Shown here one piece after another: positions 34,181 through 42,366 of a stretch of DNA of 42,442 nt; the stretch's first letter is position 1, and every line of letters begins with the position of its first letter. The stretch is from Candidatus Poribacteria bacterium (GTDB lineage: Bacteria > Poribacteria > WGA-4E > WGA-3G), in assembly GCA_028820845.1 (NCBI GenBank), contig JAPPII010000040.1, forward strand, positions 7,647 to 50,088, given 5' to 3'. A program made the position numbers and the translations under genes. The notes beneath the pieces are model-generated. The model searched no databases and was not told the origin of the DNA. It saw nothing but the letters and a program-made list of their open reading frames with translations.

Positions 34181-35878
34181 TTATTTCTGTCCCAGAGCCT
34201 TCAGAAACGCTTCATCATCCTTTACATCTGAAAATTCAGGGGTCTCAAGGAAAGTCGGATAGTATGTATCCCGATTATAGGGAGTTACCACATAATAGTC
34301 CTGAGCGATTTTTAAATGATGTAAAGTCTTCTCTCGATCCTTCTCAGAAGCCCAGGTACTCACAGCAAGTTGGAAGTGCCCGTAATGGTTGCTATCTTCC
34401 AAATCAATGGCGATCTGTAGGAACCGTTTCGCCTCGTCATACTTCTTCAACCACAACAGACAACAACCGACATCGTGAGCAAACCACCAAAGATGGTCAA
34501 GATTTACAGGTTGACCTGCATCCCGTTTCTTCAACTCTCCTTCCAGATACGCATTCACTTCCGTAAAGACTTGATCGAAACGATCCCAATCTTCCTGTCT
34601 ACCGTAGACGAGGAGTCGATTTTCTTTTGCGATCAACCAGAATTGAAAATAGTGCTCCGAACTGAGATCGTTGTTAGCACGTTCTAACTTTTCTATTTCA
34701 AGGAGTGCTTCATCAAACCGGTTGTTGCCCCGTAAGACATCTGCTCCGACTTGCAGGAACTCGCCACGACTGTAGTAACTCACTTCAGGGCTTTCCAAAC
34801 GTTCAGAGGCTTCATTATAAAGTTGAATCCAGTCATCAATACGACCTTCCGCCGTCCAACAATTATGCACACTCAGCTTAACAGCCTCCAACACATATTT
34901 ATCTGACAAGTGCCGGCACGTCCAACGGTAAAGCAGAGAGTGTTCTTCAGCGGTTTCTCGATTTCTCCCAAGAAAAGCGAGACTATCGATTAACTCATTA
35001 TGTGCCCAGAAACGCTCGGTATTATCCAGCGTATCATTCATATACCTACGGAGTAGAGATAGCCGTTTTTCCATGCCAAGTTTGCCCATATACGGGTATA
35101 TCTCATCGACGGCAAGATGCACCAATTCGGGCGTAATTTCACCCTTAAGCGCAGCTTCAATCTCGTTGCAGGCTTCTGTAAGAATGGCCGCTCTTGATGC
35201 AGGATCAGATTTCACATTTTCCATGAATGCATTGAACCTGCTGCGAATTTCTTCTAATTGACTCATGATGTTCTCCTTGATATTATCTGATAGTTCTAAA
35301 TGGCCAAAGAATTCTTGATTCAAGAATTCTGGATCTGTTTGCAGACGCTTTCGCGCTCGCTGGAGTCGACTCGTAATTGTGTTCACCGACACGCCCATGA
35401 ATCTGCCGATCTCCTTCGTTGACATTTCGTCAAGATAGAAGAGTGTTACAACGGCGCGTTCATTCTCAGGCAGTTTTTCCAAAAGTCTTTTCACAAGTTC
35501 ATGGTAACGCTCGGTTCTCTCTGTCATCCGCTGTTCCGATATGTGATGGGTGTAGGAGGATTTCTCGATTTCTTCAATAGGTGTGTCCTCCAGGGACTGC
35601 ATTCCAGACTTTTGGGTTCGCATCCAATCAATGCAAAGCCGATTTGCGATGACATGGAGCCATCCCGCAAATTGAGTGGGATTCTTGAGGGTCGAAAGTT
35701 TGTTATATGCCCTCAGGAAGGTATCTTGCATAATATCTTCCGCATAGTGAAAATCTTGGGTCTTCCGCCATGCCAGGGCATGCACACTCTTTTGGTACTT
35801 TTCGACCAAGATACCAAACGCAGTGTCATCGCCTGATAGGATTTTATGGATCAGCTGAACATCGTCTTCTCTTTCCAC
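34181..35878 (-). CDS. ECF sigma factor with a large helical C-terminal domain
   Basis: 565 residues, GTG start with AGGAGGAAG ahead. Region 2 (FGILVEKYQKSVHALAWRKTQDFHYAEDIMQDTFLRAY, about 21-58) and region 4 (LPENERAVVTLFYLDEMSTKEIGRFMGVSVNTITSRLQRARKRL, about 136-179) are complete. The remaining 360 residues are helical, with a few TPR-like pairs (YDEAKRFLQIAIDLED, DEALLEIEKLE), and contain no DNA-binding motif. Internal ATG at 35266 (Met205) has AAGGAG exactly 6 nt upstream, so a separate C-terminal protein could also be made. ECF factors of this type act on envelope or surface regulons. It lies between the STAS gene and a MacB-like permease. Confidence 0.88.
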   Translation of the reverse strand: MEREDDVQLIHKILSGDDTAFGILVEKYQKSVHALAWRKTQDFHYAEDIMQDTFLRAYNKLSTLKNPTQFAGWLHVIANRLCIDWMRTQKSGMQSLEDTPIEEIEKSSYTHHISEQRMTERTERYHELVKRLLEKLPENERAVVTLFYLDEMSTKEIGRFMGVSVNTITSRLQRARKRLQTDPEFLNQEFFGHLELSDNIKENIMSQLEEIRSRFNAFMENVKSDPASRAAILTEACNEIEAALKGEITPELVHLAVDEIYPYMGKLGMEKRLSLLRRYMNDTLDNTERFWAHNELIDSLAFLGRNRETAEEHSLLYRWTCRHLSDKYVLEAVKLSVHNCWTAEGRIDDWIQLYNEASERLESPEVSYYSRGEFLQVGADVLRGNNRFDEALLEIEKLERANNDLSSEHYFQFWLIAKENRLLVYGRQEDWDRFDQVFTEVNAYLEGELKKRDAGQPVNLDHLWWFAHDVGCCLLWLKKYDEAKRFLQIAIDLEDSNHYGHFQLAVSTWASEKDREKTLHHLKIAQDYYVVTPYNRDTYYPTFLETPEFSDVKDDEAFLKALGQK

Positions 35879-36083
35879 GAAACTTCCTCCTCACGAACAG
35901 ATTGAATCATATATGCCTTCGCCGAGAGATTTAATCAAACGCCGAGTGTTGTAAAATTAGGCCGTTCGGTTCGATTTACACACTCTATTATTAAAGACGA
36001 AAGTTTGATGAGAAAACGTGCATCATGGACAAAAAATTAAAAAACTGTATTTTTTAGAGGTTATTTTGTGAGTGTCAGGCAAC

Positions 36084-36115
36084 AAAAAAGGGAACCGGTA
36101 AAAAAACCAGTTCCC
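36084..36115 (-). terminator. Rho-independent terminator after the STAS gene
   Basis: On the minus strand GGGAACTGGT pairs with ACCGGTTCCC (one T-C mismatch) and is followed by TTTTTT. It separates the STAS gene from the sigma-TPR gene, so the two are not simply one transcript. Confidence 0.75.
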
Positions 36116-36142
36116 TGTGGATATTCTACTGGACTTCGGCAG

Positions 36143-36484
36143 CTAAGCTGACAATCCAGCAACAGCAGCGTCCTCACTGTCGAAATGTTCAAACACATTA
36201 ACCAAACGACTCAGAACAATGAGATTTTTGATATGTTTCCCGACATTGATGACCCCCACGCGTCCTTGTTTTCGTGACGCAGCAGCGTATGCCTCCATCA
36301 AGGTGCCAAGACCTGAACTATCGATCCGATTGACCTGCTCAAAATTGATGAGGATACGTGGGGTATCAGAAGCCTCTATTTGTGGCAAGATAACTTCCCG
36401 TAAGTCTGATACGGAACGTCCGCCCACCTTTCCAGTGGGTTTCAAAATCGAGATGCCATTTTGCTGGCGAATTTGCGTTTTCAT
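36143..36484 (-). CDS. STAS-domain anti-sigma factor antagonist
   Basis: 113 residues. The single domain carries the phosphorylatable-Ser motif INFEQVNRIDSSGLGTLMEAY, and GKVGGRSVSDLREVI, as in SpoIIAA/RsbV-type antagonists, where the unphosphorylated form binds an anti-sigma kinase and frees a sigma factor. No partner kinase is visible nearby. AAAGGAG stands close before the ATG. It may act on one of the two sigma factors here or on an unlinked one. Confidence 0.9.
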   Translation of the reverse strand: MKTQIRQQNGISILKPTGKVGGRSVSDLREVILPQIEASDTPRILINFEQVNRIDSSGLGTLMEAYAAASRKQGRVGVINVGKHIKNLIVLSRLVNVFEHFDSEDAAVAGLSA

Positions 36485-36575
36485 TTTTTTCTCCTTTTTT
36501 TATTTTGAAATTTGTCACTGTTAATTATTTTTAGGATGTGTTGACTTAACCCGAATTCTATTAAAAAACCTCTTT

Positions 36576-36770
36576 TTATCTCAAATCCAAGTCGGTGTCC
36601 GTTTTGAGGCGTTTGTAGGATGTTTCAAAAGACGCTCCCCAAGGTTTCTCCTCTGTGTGAGGGTCGCGCGGTTCAGCAGACACGACAGTCTCATCGTAGC
36701 CGAAAGCGAGGTAACCGATGCCGAAGAGCAACAAACAGACGAGGATTAGATTAATCATTAGGAAGCGCAT
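36576..36770 (-). CDS. Small single-pass membrane protein of unknown function
   Basis: 64 residues. One N-terminal helix (FLMINLILVCLLLFGIGYLAFGY) followed by a charged tail (EKPWGASFETSYKRLKTDTDLDL). AAGGAG is 7 nt before the ATG, which supports translation. It lies upstream of the STAS gene on the same strand. No family recognised. Confidence 0.6.
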   Translation of the reverse strand: MRFLMINLILVCLLLFGIGYLAFGYDETVVSAEPRDPHTEEKPWGASFETSYKRLKTDTDLDLR

Positions 36771-37203
36771 TTTTTTCTCCTTATTAGAATAGGACTTGCA
36801 TTTGAATTTGCAAGTGGCAATTTTGCTAAAATTTTACATCCGTTGATTTAAGTGACGCACCTTAGATGTCGAAAGGTTGCATTATTTTGAAAAAGGGTGT
36901 TGAAACCAAATGAACCCAATTTGAGAGAATGGAGAGATAGAAGATACATTCTCCGAACCTCTCAACCCTTGCGTTTTCCCTTTCGCTTATATAGAGTTCG
37001 TTCAGATAAAAAAGATAGTAAAAAATTTATCAAAGGCATTTATCTTTTTTTATGTTTCAACTCCGCTCTTTTGGCGCAGCTTGCAAACCAAAACTTGCTA
37101 TTAATAAAGTGAGGTTGTCGTTACTACAAATGAGTTCCAAAACAGTTGCATTTTTTTCATAAAATGCCCTATGGAAGATTAGGTGGTGGGAATATTAAAG
37201 AAT
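36771..37203. other. AT-rich gap with a possible promoter, no gene
   Basis: 433 bp between the DUF5916 gene and the small membrane protein. A short plus-strand open frame (36897-37112) has no ribosome site or recognised motif. On the minus strand TTGCAA, 16 bp and TATTCT (36786-36813) make a possible promoter for the small gene, overlapping the ACTTGCA/TGCAAGT inverted repeat. I see nothing else. Confidence 0.4.
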
Positions 37204-39174
37204 CTAAAATGCGCGGATTACCTTGGCAACGAAACGCTGTTTAAATTCCTGGGCGTTTGGGTCACCGAGGATGATGAAAAAGTCGGTGCCAGCATAACCC
37301 GAACGACGCAGTGCAAAGTAAATATTAACGCCCTCTGCCTGCCATATTAACCGGCTCCCAAGGCTAAGAGCCGGACTGAAGTCATAGGTGAGTGTTAAAA
37401 TCTGTTGATAGCGTGTCTCGAAATGCCATTGGATTTGCGAGGACAACCCCACAGTGAAGTTATAGGCACGGAGATTCAGATTTCCGCTGATGCGCTGAAT
37501 CGTTTCGCCTGCCTGTTCACCCCAATTGTAGGTAATACCGACATTATTGAATCTATCAGAAGCACGCGCACGTAATCCGATGCTGAAAACACTATCGCTG
37601 AATTCTTCAAATTGCCCACCCTTCCAGCCAGCGGCGAGCGCGTAGTCACTATGTGTTAGGATCAGTGAAGATATGGACAGATCACGCCGAAAGACCTCGC
37701 CTTCGTAAGTATTAGAAATCTCGCTTTGGATAGAAGCGAATACTCTACGGAAGAATCCTTCACGCCACTCGTTACGGAAATAACTCCCTAAACTTACACC
37801 GCGATAACCCGTAAATGGATGGTATCCGAGTCGATTGACGAAATCTGAATCCGCAAAAAATACGGATAAATATGGCTGAACGAGTTGCCCTTGGTGGATT
37901 ACATTGGTGTACCCGTTCCTTCCGGTCGATTCGTCTGCCCAGCTTTGGGCGAAGCCAGACCGTACTGAAAACTTGTCAAATCTTACATCGCCTGACAAGT
38001 AACCTACATTGTTCGCTGCGGTGTCACGGTGATGATTTGAAAGGAACGCTGCTCTGATATTGGATGTTGTTGTTAGCGATTGTGAAGCTTGCAGGATAAC
38101 GTTTTGATTGTTTCGGTGATATGTGCCAAGGGTGCCAACCGAAGTTTTTTTGCCAATCTTTCCAAAGACTTTAAGCCCGCCATCCATATCCATTATTCGC
38201 CGCGAATGGAAAAAACTGCCGAGGCGATAGACATTGCCGCCTTCCGAAAAGAAAGGTCTCCGATCCGCAACGAAGCGTTCACCATAAGAAAAATCAATAC
38301 CCTCCACGGCTTGTTCAATGTTGTCAAAATCAGGGTTTGCTGTGCCGATGAGTCGCAGTTGTGGCGTAACTTCATAGCGGAGGTCGGCTCCCGCGCGGGC
38401 GGTATACGCGCGTTCATCGGTTTCCGTTTCACTAATACCCCCAATTAGATAGGGTAATAACTTAAGTTCACGTTTCCGAGGCGGCGGAAGTACGTCAATC
38501 CAGTGTCCATCGTTTTCCCTAAACTCATTGACCCCCAAATTACACCACCATGAACGCTCCCCAGTGCGTTGTTGGAATCTATCGACATTGATACCCATCC
38601 GAACGGGTTGAGTTGTGTCTGGATAATCAAGCATCTGCCACGGGATCTCCATCTCCACGATCCAGCCATCTTCTACAATCTGTGCAGCGGCTTTCCACAA
38701 CCCGATCCATTCGCTTTTCTCCGCACGTCCAGTGGCAAGATGGGCGTATTTTGTGCCGAGCGGATTTACAATAAAGAAATTTCTGTCGGAAAACTGATGT
38801 GTATGAAACGGGTCGAGACTGAAGGAGACCCAGTCTTCTCCACGGATGCGCGTCTGGTCCTTCGTCTGGCGCGCCACAATTTTAGCGGGCATATCGTCGT
38901 AGAGATGAAGTCCGACATAGATGGCTGTGTCCGTATAAACGACCCGACCCACCGATTGGTTCCTTGCCGGTTTTTCGGTGCGTTCGTCGGTGAAACCGGT
39001 AGCTTGCGGTGCATCTTGCCAGCAAGTATCGTTGAGAACACCATCAAGGGTGGGTGGCTGCTCTGTTCTTAGGGCAGTGAGTTCTTTTTTTACCGTCATG
39101 TCGCTTAAGGCAATTCTTGGTTGAGAACCTATCGTGAATACCAAAACTGCAATCATTAACAAATTTATTTTCAT
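37204..39174 (-). CDS. CBM9-like and DUF5916 outer-membrane-type protein
   Basis: 656 residues. Signal peptide (about 1-24), then a family-9 carbohydrate-binding-like domain (PPTLDGVLNDTCWQDAP, VGRVVYTDTAIYVGLHLYD, EMEIPWQMLDYP), then the DUF5916 barrel-like region (PYLIGG, PDFDNIEQAVEGIDFSYGERFVADRRPFFSEGG, through an alternating-strand C-terminus ending in Phe). Members are thought to sit in the outer membrane and act in polymer or polysaccharide handling. AGAGG stands ahead of the ATG. The gene is 30-kb distant from any recognised carbohydrase, so the substrate is unknown. Confidence 0.85.
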   Translation of the reverse strand: MKINLLMIAVLVFTIGSQPRIALSDMTVKKELTALRTEQPPTLDGVLNDTCWQDAPQATGFTDERTEKPARNQSVGRVVYTDTAIYVGLHLYDDMPAKIVARQTKDQTRIRGEDWVSFSLDPFHTHQFSDRNFFIVNPLGTKYAHLATGRAEKSEWIGLWKAAAQIVEDGWIVEMEIPWQMLDYPDTTQPVRMGINVDRFQQRTGERSWWCNLGVNEFRENDGHWIDVLPPPRKRELKLLPYLIGGISETETDERAYTARAGADLRYEVTPQLRLIGTANPDFDNIEQAVEGIDFSYGERFVADRRPFFSEGGNVYRLGSFFHSRRIMDMDGGLKVFGKIGKKTSVGTLGTYHRNNQNVILQASQSLTTTSNIRAAFLSNHHRDTAANNVGYLSGDVRFDKFSVRSGFAQSWADESTGRNGYTNVIHQGQLVQPYLSVFFADSDFVNRLGYHPFTGYRGVSLGSYFRNEWREGFFRRVFASIQSEISNTYEGEVFRRDLSISSLILTHSDYALAAGWKGGQFEEFSDSVFSIGLRARASDRFNNVGITYNWGEQAGETIQRISGNLNLRAYNFTVGLSSQIQWHFETRYQQILTLTYDFSPALSLGSRLIWQAEGVNIYFALRRSGYAGTDFFIILGDPNAQEFKQRFVAKVIRAF

Positions 39175-39227
39175 GCGCTTCCTCTAAGGCTACTAATCTT
39201 TTTTCTCACGACTTACGCAATTCCGTG

Positions 39228-39252
39228 GTAGGTGCGGTTTCCCAACCGCACC
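39228..39252. repeat. GTAG-palindrome repeat
   Basis: GTAG leads into GGTGCGGTT (39231-39239), loop TCCC, and AACCGCACC (39244-39252), a perfect 9-bp stem. Same design as the terminator at 18821-18841. Confidence 0.6.
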
Positions 39253-39312
39253 GATCGCGTGATAAATAGCGGAATCTGCTATAAATCGAATCGCATTTTA
39301 TAAAAATTGATA

Positions 39313-39355
39313 GCGAAACCCAACTTCCGATAATTTTTGGCGTGTTGGGTTTCGC
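39313..39355. repeat. 12-bp perfect inverted repeat after the sigma-FtsZ gene
   Basis: GCGAAACCCAAC (39313-39324) and GTTGGGTTTCGC (39344-39355) are exact complements around 19 nt. It lies 27-69 nt downstream of the sigma-FtsZ stop and could be a dispersed palindrome or a processing/termination hairpin. Confidence 0.6.
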
Positions 39356-39381
39356 TCCCTGTATCTGCACCGATGTCAGTG

Positions 39382-40593
39382 TTAATGCCGCGCCGTGCTG
39401 GCATAAAATTCCGAGATGCTTTCAACGCCGCGAAGAAGTGCTTCATCACTCAAGCGAAACGCCTCGCGTATTTTCAGTTTTTGCTTGTTTTCTATCGAAT
39501 CAAGCAATCGTTGATTTAGTACGACATGGACGGTGTCCGCATTTTCTCGAAATTCCTGCAGTCCCTGTTCTGCTTTTTCGGCGCGACGTTCACCTTCAAA
39601 ATTGAAGGGACACGTCACAACGCCTACTGCTAAAGCCCCTTGGTTTCGAGCGAGCGAGGCAATCAGCGGCGCAGCCCCTGCACCCGTTCCCCCGCCCATA
39701 CCCGCTATAATAAAAACGAGGTCGGCATCTGCAACGATGGAATGAAGTTTCTCGCGATCCTCCTCAGCAGCCTTTTTACCCATCTCTGGATCCGCTCCGC
39801 AATATCCTGGCGTGCTGTTCATACCGATCCGCACAGGTGTTGCGTCATTGTGTTTGTCAAGTGCTTCCTTGACTACGTCCACAGCGTAAAAGTCAACATC
39901 TGTCAAACCTGCTTCAATCATCCATTTGACAGCGTTTCCGCCTGCACCGCCAACACCCACAACCTTGATTTTGTGTCGGAGACGCTTGGATTCTTCACGT
40001 CTATATGACATAGTTCTCCCTCTTTCAGATTCGACACCGAACTCCTTGCGCAGGAGTTCACGGGTCTGTCTTAATTTGGTCTTGATTGTCCCTATCGCCA
40101 ATCCAAGTTCAGCGTGGATCTCTTTGATATTCCACGATTCCAGATAGTATAGCACAGCAACACTGCGTACTTTATCTGGTAGGTGATGCACGACTTCTCT
40201 AACATCTTCGAGAAGTTCTGTTTCTCGGAAACGTGCAACCGCATTCTGATCAATATAATTAGTTAAGTCAGGGTGCGGAATTTCACTTCTCGAATGATGC
40301 CCGGAAGTGTAGTATCTCTTACAAGCGTTGTAAGCGATACGCTGCAACCAGCCACCAAAACTTTCGGTGCGCCGCAGTCCGCCGATATTTTCCCAGACGG
40401 CTCTCCAGATGTCCATGAGGATTTCTTCAGCGTCCCGGCGTTGTCTCGAATTCGCGATAATAACTTTCTCTATGCGCGGACTATAACGCGACATCAGTTC
40501 TGTAAACGCCAACTCATCACCGGCTTGTGTAAGCCGAATGAGGTCTTCATCTGTCAGATTGATGTATGTTAATAGATCGTATCGCATAGGCAT
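39382..40593 (-). CDS. ECF sigma factor fused to an FtsZ GTP-binding domain
   Basis: 403 residues in one open frame. Residues 15-185 are an ECF sigma factor: region 2 (ELMSRYSPRIEKVIIANSRQRRDAEEILMDIWRAVW) and region 4 (LPDKVRSVAVLYYLESWNIKEIHAELGLAIGTIKTKLRQTRELL). From about 208 the chain is FtsZ: T1 loop VVGVGGAGGNAVKWMIEAGL, T3-like YCGADPEMG, tubulin signature GMGGGTGAGAAP (GGGTGAG at 300-306), the PFNFEGERR block, and FRLSDEALLRGVESISEF with the T6-region Asp383. It stops before the T7 loop and lacks the whole FtsZ C-terminal domain. Internal ATG at 40011 (Met195) has GAGGGAG upstream. I know of no described sigma-FtsZ fusion. The start has only a weak GGGA. Confidence 0.85.
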   Translation of the reverse strand: MPMRYDLLTYINLTDEDLIRLTQAGDELAFTELMSRYSPRIEKVIIANSRQRRDAEEILMDIWRAVWENIGGLRRTESFGGWLQRIAYNACKRYYTSGHHSRSEIPHPDLTNYIDQNAVARFRETELLEDVREVVHHLPDKVRSVAVLYYLESWNIKEIHAELGLAIGTIKTKLRQTRELLRKEFGVESERGRTMSYRREESKRLRHKIKVVGVGGAGGNAVKWMIEAGLTDVDFYAVDVVKEALDKHNDATPVRIGMNSTPGYCGADPEMGKKAAEEDREKLHSIVADADLVFIIAGMGGGTGAGAAPLIASLARNQGALAVGVVTCPFNFEGERRAEKAEQGLQEFRENADTVHVVLNQRLLDSIENKQKLKIREAFRLSDEALLRGVESISEFYASTARH

Positions 40594-40595
40594 TT

Positions 40596-40605
40596 CCCAA
40601 TTGGG
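40596..40605. promoter_or_regulatory. 10-bp palindrome just upstream of the sigma-FtsZ start
   Basis: CCCAATTGGG, a perfect palindrome 2-3 nt before the start codon on the minus strand. It could be an operator or could sequester the weak ribosome site. Confidence 0.3.
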
Positions 40606-40670
40606 TTTTGAATTAAAGAGGGAGATTTTTCGGTAAGTGGTTTAAAAAAAGCAAGAAATTGCATTTTGAG

Positions 40671-40694
40671 GTAGAGCAGGTTTCTCAGAAACCT
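40671..40694. repeat. GTAG-palindrome repeat upstream of the sigma-FtsZ gene
   Basis: GTAG followed by AGGTTTCT (40678-40685), C, and AGAAACCT (40687-40694), a perfect 8-bp stem with a single-base centre. It resembles the palindromes at 18821 and 39231. Confidence 0.5.
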
Positions 40695-40732
40695 CTTGTG
40701 TAAGAAATGAGGGAACAAGCATCTGGGGAACT

Positions 40733-41059
40733 TTAACTGACTGTTACGTGAATGATGTTTCGGGGTTGGATTTTTCTTAACACTGCATTGACTTGCAACA
40801 TAGCAGGTTGGATGTCTTGAAGCCGATTGCTTCTGGCGGAGATGAGAATGACACCGATCGCGTATTTGCGGAAGTTCTGCTGATGTTCGATACCTTTGTC
40901 CATTGTCACCAGTGCGTCAAATGCTGCTGCGGCTTGCTCAAGGAGTTCGCCATTTCGCATCCCTTTCCACCCTTGCCGAGAAACCGTCGTAACTTGAAAA
41001 TCAGCATCAAAATATCGGACCAATCGCCAGTCTAAGTTTTCATCAAGTAGAACGCGCAT
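40733..41059 (-). CDS. DUF5615 PIN-like toxin
   Basis: 108 residues beginning MRVLLDENLDWRLVRYF and with DALVTMDKGIEHQQNF, the DUF5615/Mut7-C-like PIN fold with conserved acidic residues. Members are probable RNases. It stands 105 bp downstream of a DUF433 gene on the same strand, the usual pair. It is complete, in contrast to the 11-codon remnant at 21215. Confidence 0.85.
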   Translation of the reverse strand: MRVLLDENLDWRLVRYFDADFQVTTVSRQGWKGMRNGELLEQAAAAFDALVTMDKGIEHQQNFRKYAIGVILISARSNRLQDIQPAMLQVNAVLRKIQPRNIIHVTVS

Positions 41060-41164
41060 GTTATTTTGAATCTCTGAATGTTGTTGGCTCGTTGCGATCC
41101 TTATAGCATTGTGGGCTCACAAATGCGTAAACCTTGGAACAACACAGCACAACGCGAATCGATC

Positions 41165-41383
41165 TTATTGTGGGTGTGATCCAATTGCTTGGGTCAGCGC
41201 GAGTTCTAAAAAAGCGATTGCTTGTTCCCGAGAGACAGAAGGGAATCCTTCAAGAAAATAGTCGAGACTCTCACCAGCTTTTAGGTGATCAATGAGTGTC
41301 TTTACGGGAACACGGGTGCCGGTAAACACGGGCGTCCCTCCATGAATCTCAGGATCCTGATTTATCACTTGCTCTGGTTTCAT
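41165..41383 (-). CDS. DUF433 antitoxin-like protein
   Basis: 72 residues from the ATG at 41383, chosen because AAGGAGG lies 9 nt upstream; the frame runs further to 41482 without support. INQDPEIHGGTPVFTGTRVPVKTLIDHLKAG is the DUF433 core, followed by a helix-turn-helix-like end (LEGFPSVSREQAIAFLELAL). It is the paralogue of the protein at 21016. Confidence 0.88.
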   Translation of the reverse strand: MKPEQVINQDPEIHGGTPVFTGTRVPVKTLIDHLKAGESLDYFLEGFPSVSREQAIAFLELALTQAIGSHPQ

Positions 41384-41517
41384 TTTTAGGGTCCTCCTTG
41401 TTATTTTTTGCAGATAAATCTTTGATCTACCTGAGTTACTACCTTGTGGCGACCTATTAAGTTGTGCTTGCTTTAGTCTCAAGCGTCAGGGGCATCTTTA
41501 TCCAAAAACTTTGGTAA

Positions 41518-41526
41518 ATTATACCA
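41518..41526 (-). promoter_or_regulatory. Extended -10 promoter element for the DUF433/DUF5615 pair
   Basis: On the minus strand TGGTATAAT, an extended -10 (TGn plus perfect TATAAT); the -35 is weak. It gives a leader of about 130 nt before the antitoxin start. Confidence 0.5.
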
Positions 41527-41553
41527 TTTTCCGCAGCGAGGATGCCAATCAAA

Positions 41554-42366
41554 TCAATCTTCACGAACTTCATCCTCTGCCTTTAAGTACTTCAGAGGAC
41601 TTTCGACGATATAATCCCCCGACTCCTCAAGAAACTGCTGCACCAGATAGACATGTCCGACACCGATAATCAGTAGAATGCGATCATCGGTAGACTCCGT
41701 GATGCGCGTCAGATTCACAAAGATTTTGAGATTCCGGACATACCAAATATGGGCGAGCCAATTCACCCCTGGATATTCGTCTCCTAACCCAACACGTGCA
41801 TCATGTAAATATGCTCGCTGACTTGCCCGGCTCCATGCTGGCTGATTGAGACGTATAAGCATGTCAATTATTGGCTCATATTTCTCCGGTTCAATCCAGA
41901 CTGTTCCATCCTCATCCACTATAACTTTTCCTGGATCTCTGGGATGGGATCCGAAGAGGTGTTCCTGATTGTGTTTCTTTGCAAAGTCAATCGTGTTTAT
42001 CAAATTACTATCAATACCGCCTCTAAAGATTGGATTGTCTTTACTGCTTCGGAAATAATCCACGCAGTATATCTTTGAATGTCCCAGCTGTTTTGCTAAC
42101 CGAAAGCCAATCTGGTGCCCTTCGTTGCGTTTAAGTTGATATGTTCCATTCAGATAACCTTGGTAATCTGCATTGATTTCAGCATCCCGTGAGAAATCCA
42201 CTTCCATTGCTATCTTGGTAGGACTAAACGCCTTGAGTTGTTTGATTAATTGCTTAATCTCACGTTGACGTTTGGGCGCGAGGACATCATCCATTTTAGT
42301 ATTGATACCATCCATTCCCGGATTCGATAAGTGTGTAGTACCAAGAATCATAATTGTCGGTTTCAT
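41554..42366 (-). CDS. DUF5694 protein (TraB-like fold)
   Basis: 270 residues. MILGTTHLSNPGMD, DDVLAPKRQREI and the KIAMEV block are typical of DUF5694, a group related to TraB/ChaN-like proteins whose GTFHF-type start holds metal- or phosphate-binding residues. IIGVGHVYLVQQFLEESGDY is the conserved C-terminal GxGH block. AAGGAGG precedes the ATG. Cytosolic, function unknown. A perfect ACTACGTAGT palindrome lies 24-33 nt upstream of the start. Confidence 0.8.
   Translation of the reverse strand: MKPTIMILGTTHLSNPGMDGINTKMDDVLAPKRQREIKQLIKQLKAFSPTKIAMEVDFSRDAEINADYQGYLNGTYQLKRNEGHQIGFRLAKQLGHSKIYCVDYFRSSKDNPIFRGGIDSNLINTIDFAKKHNQEHLFGSHPRDPGKVIVDEDGTVWIEPEKYEPIIDMLIRLNQPAWSRASQRAYLHDARVGLGDEYPGVNWLAHIWYVRNLKIFVNLTRITESTDDRILLIIGVGHVYLVQQFLEESGDYIVESPLKYLKAEDEVRED

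Noticed and set aside
36897-37112. 71-codon plus-strand frame in the AT-rich gap
   Set aside because: No ribosome site, motif or conserved feature; composition is like non-coding sequence.
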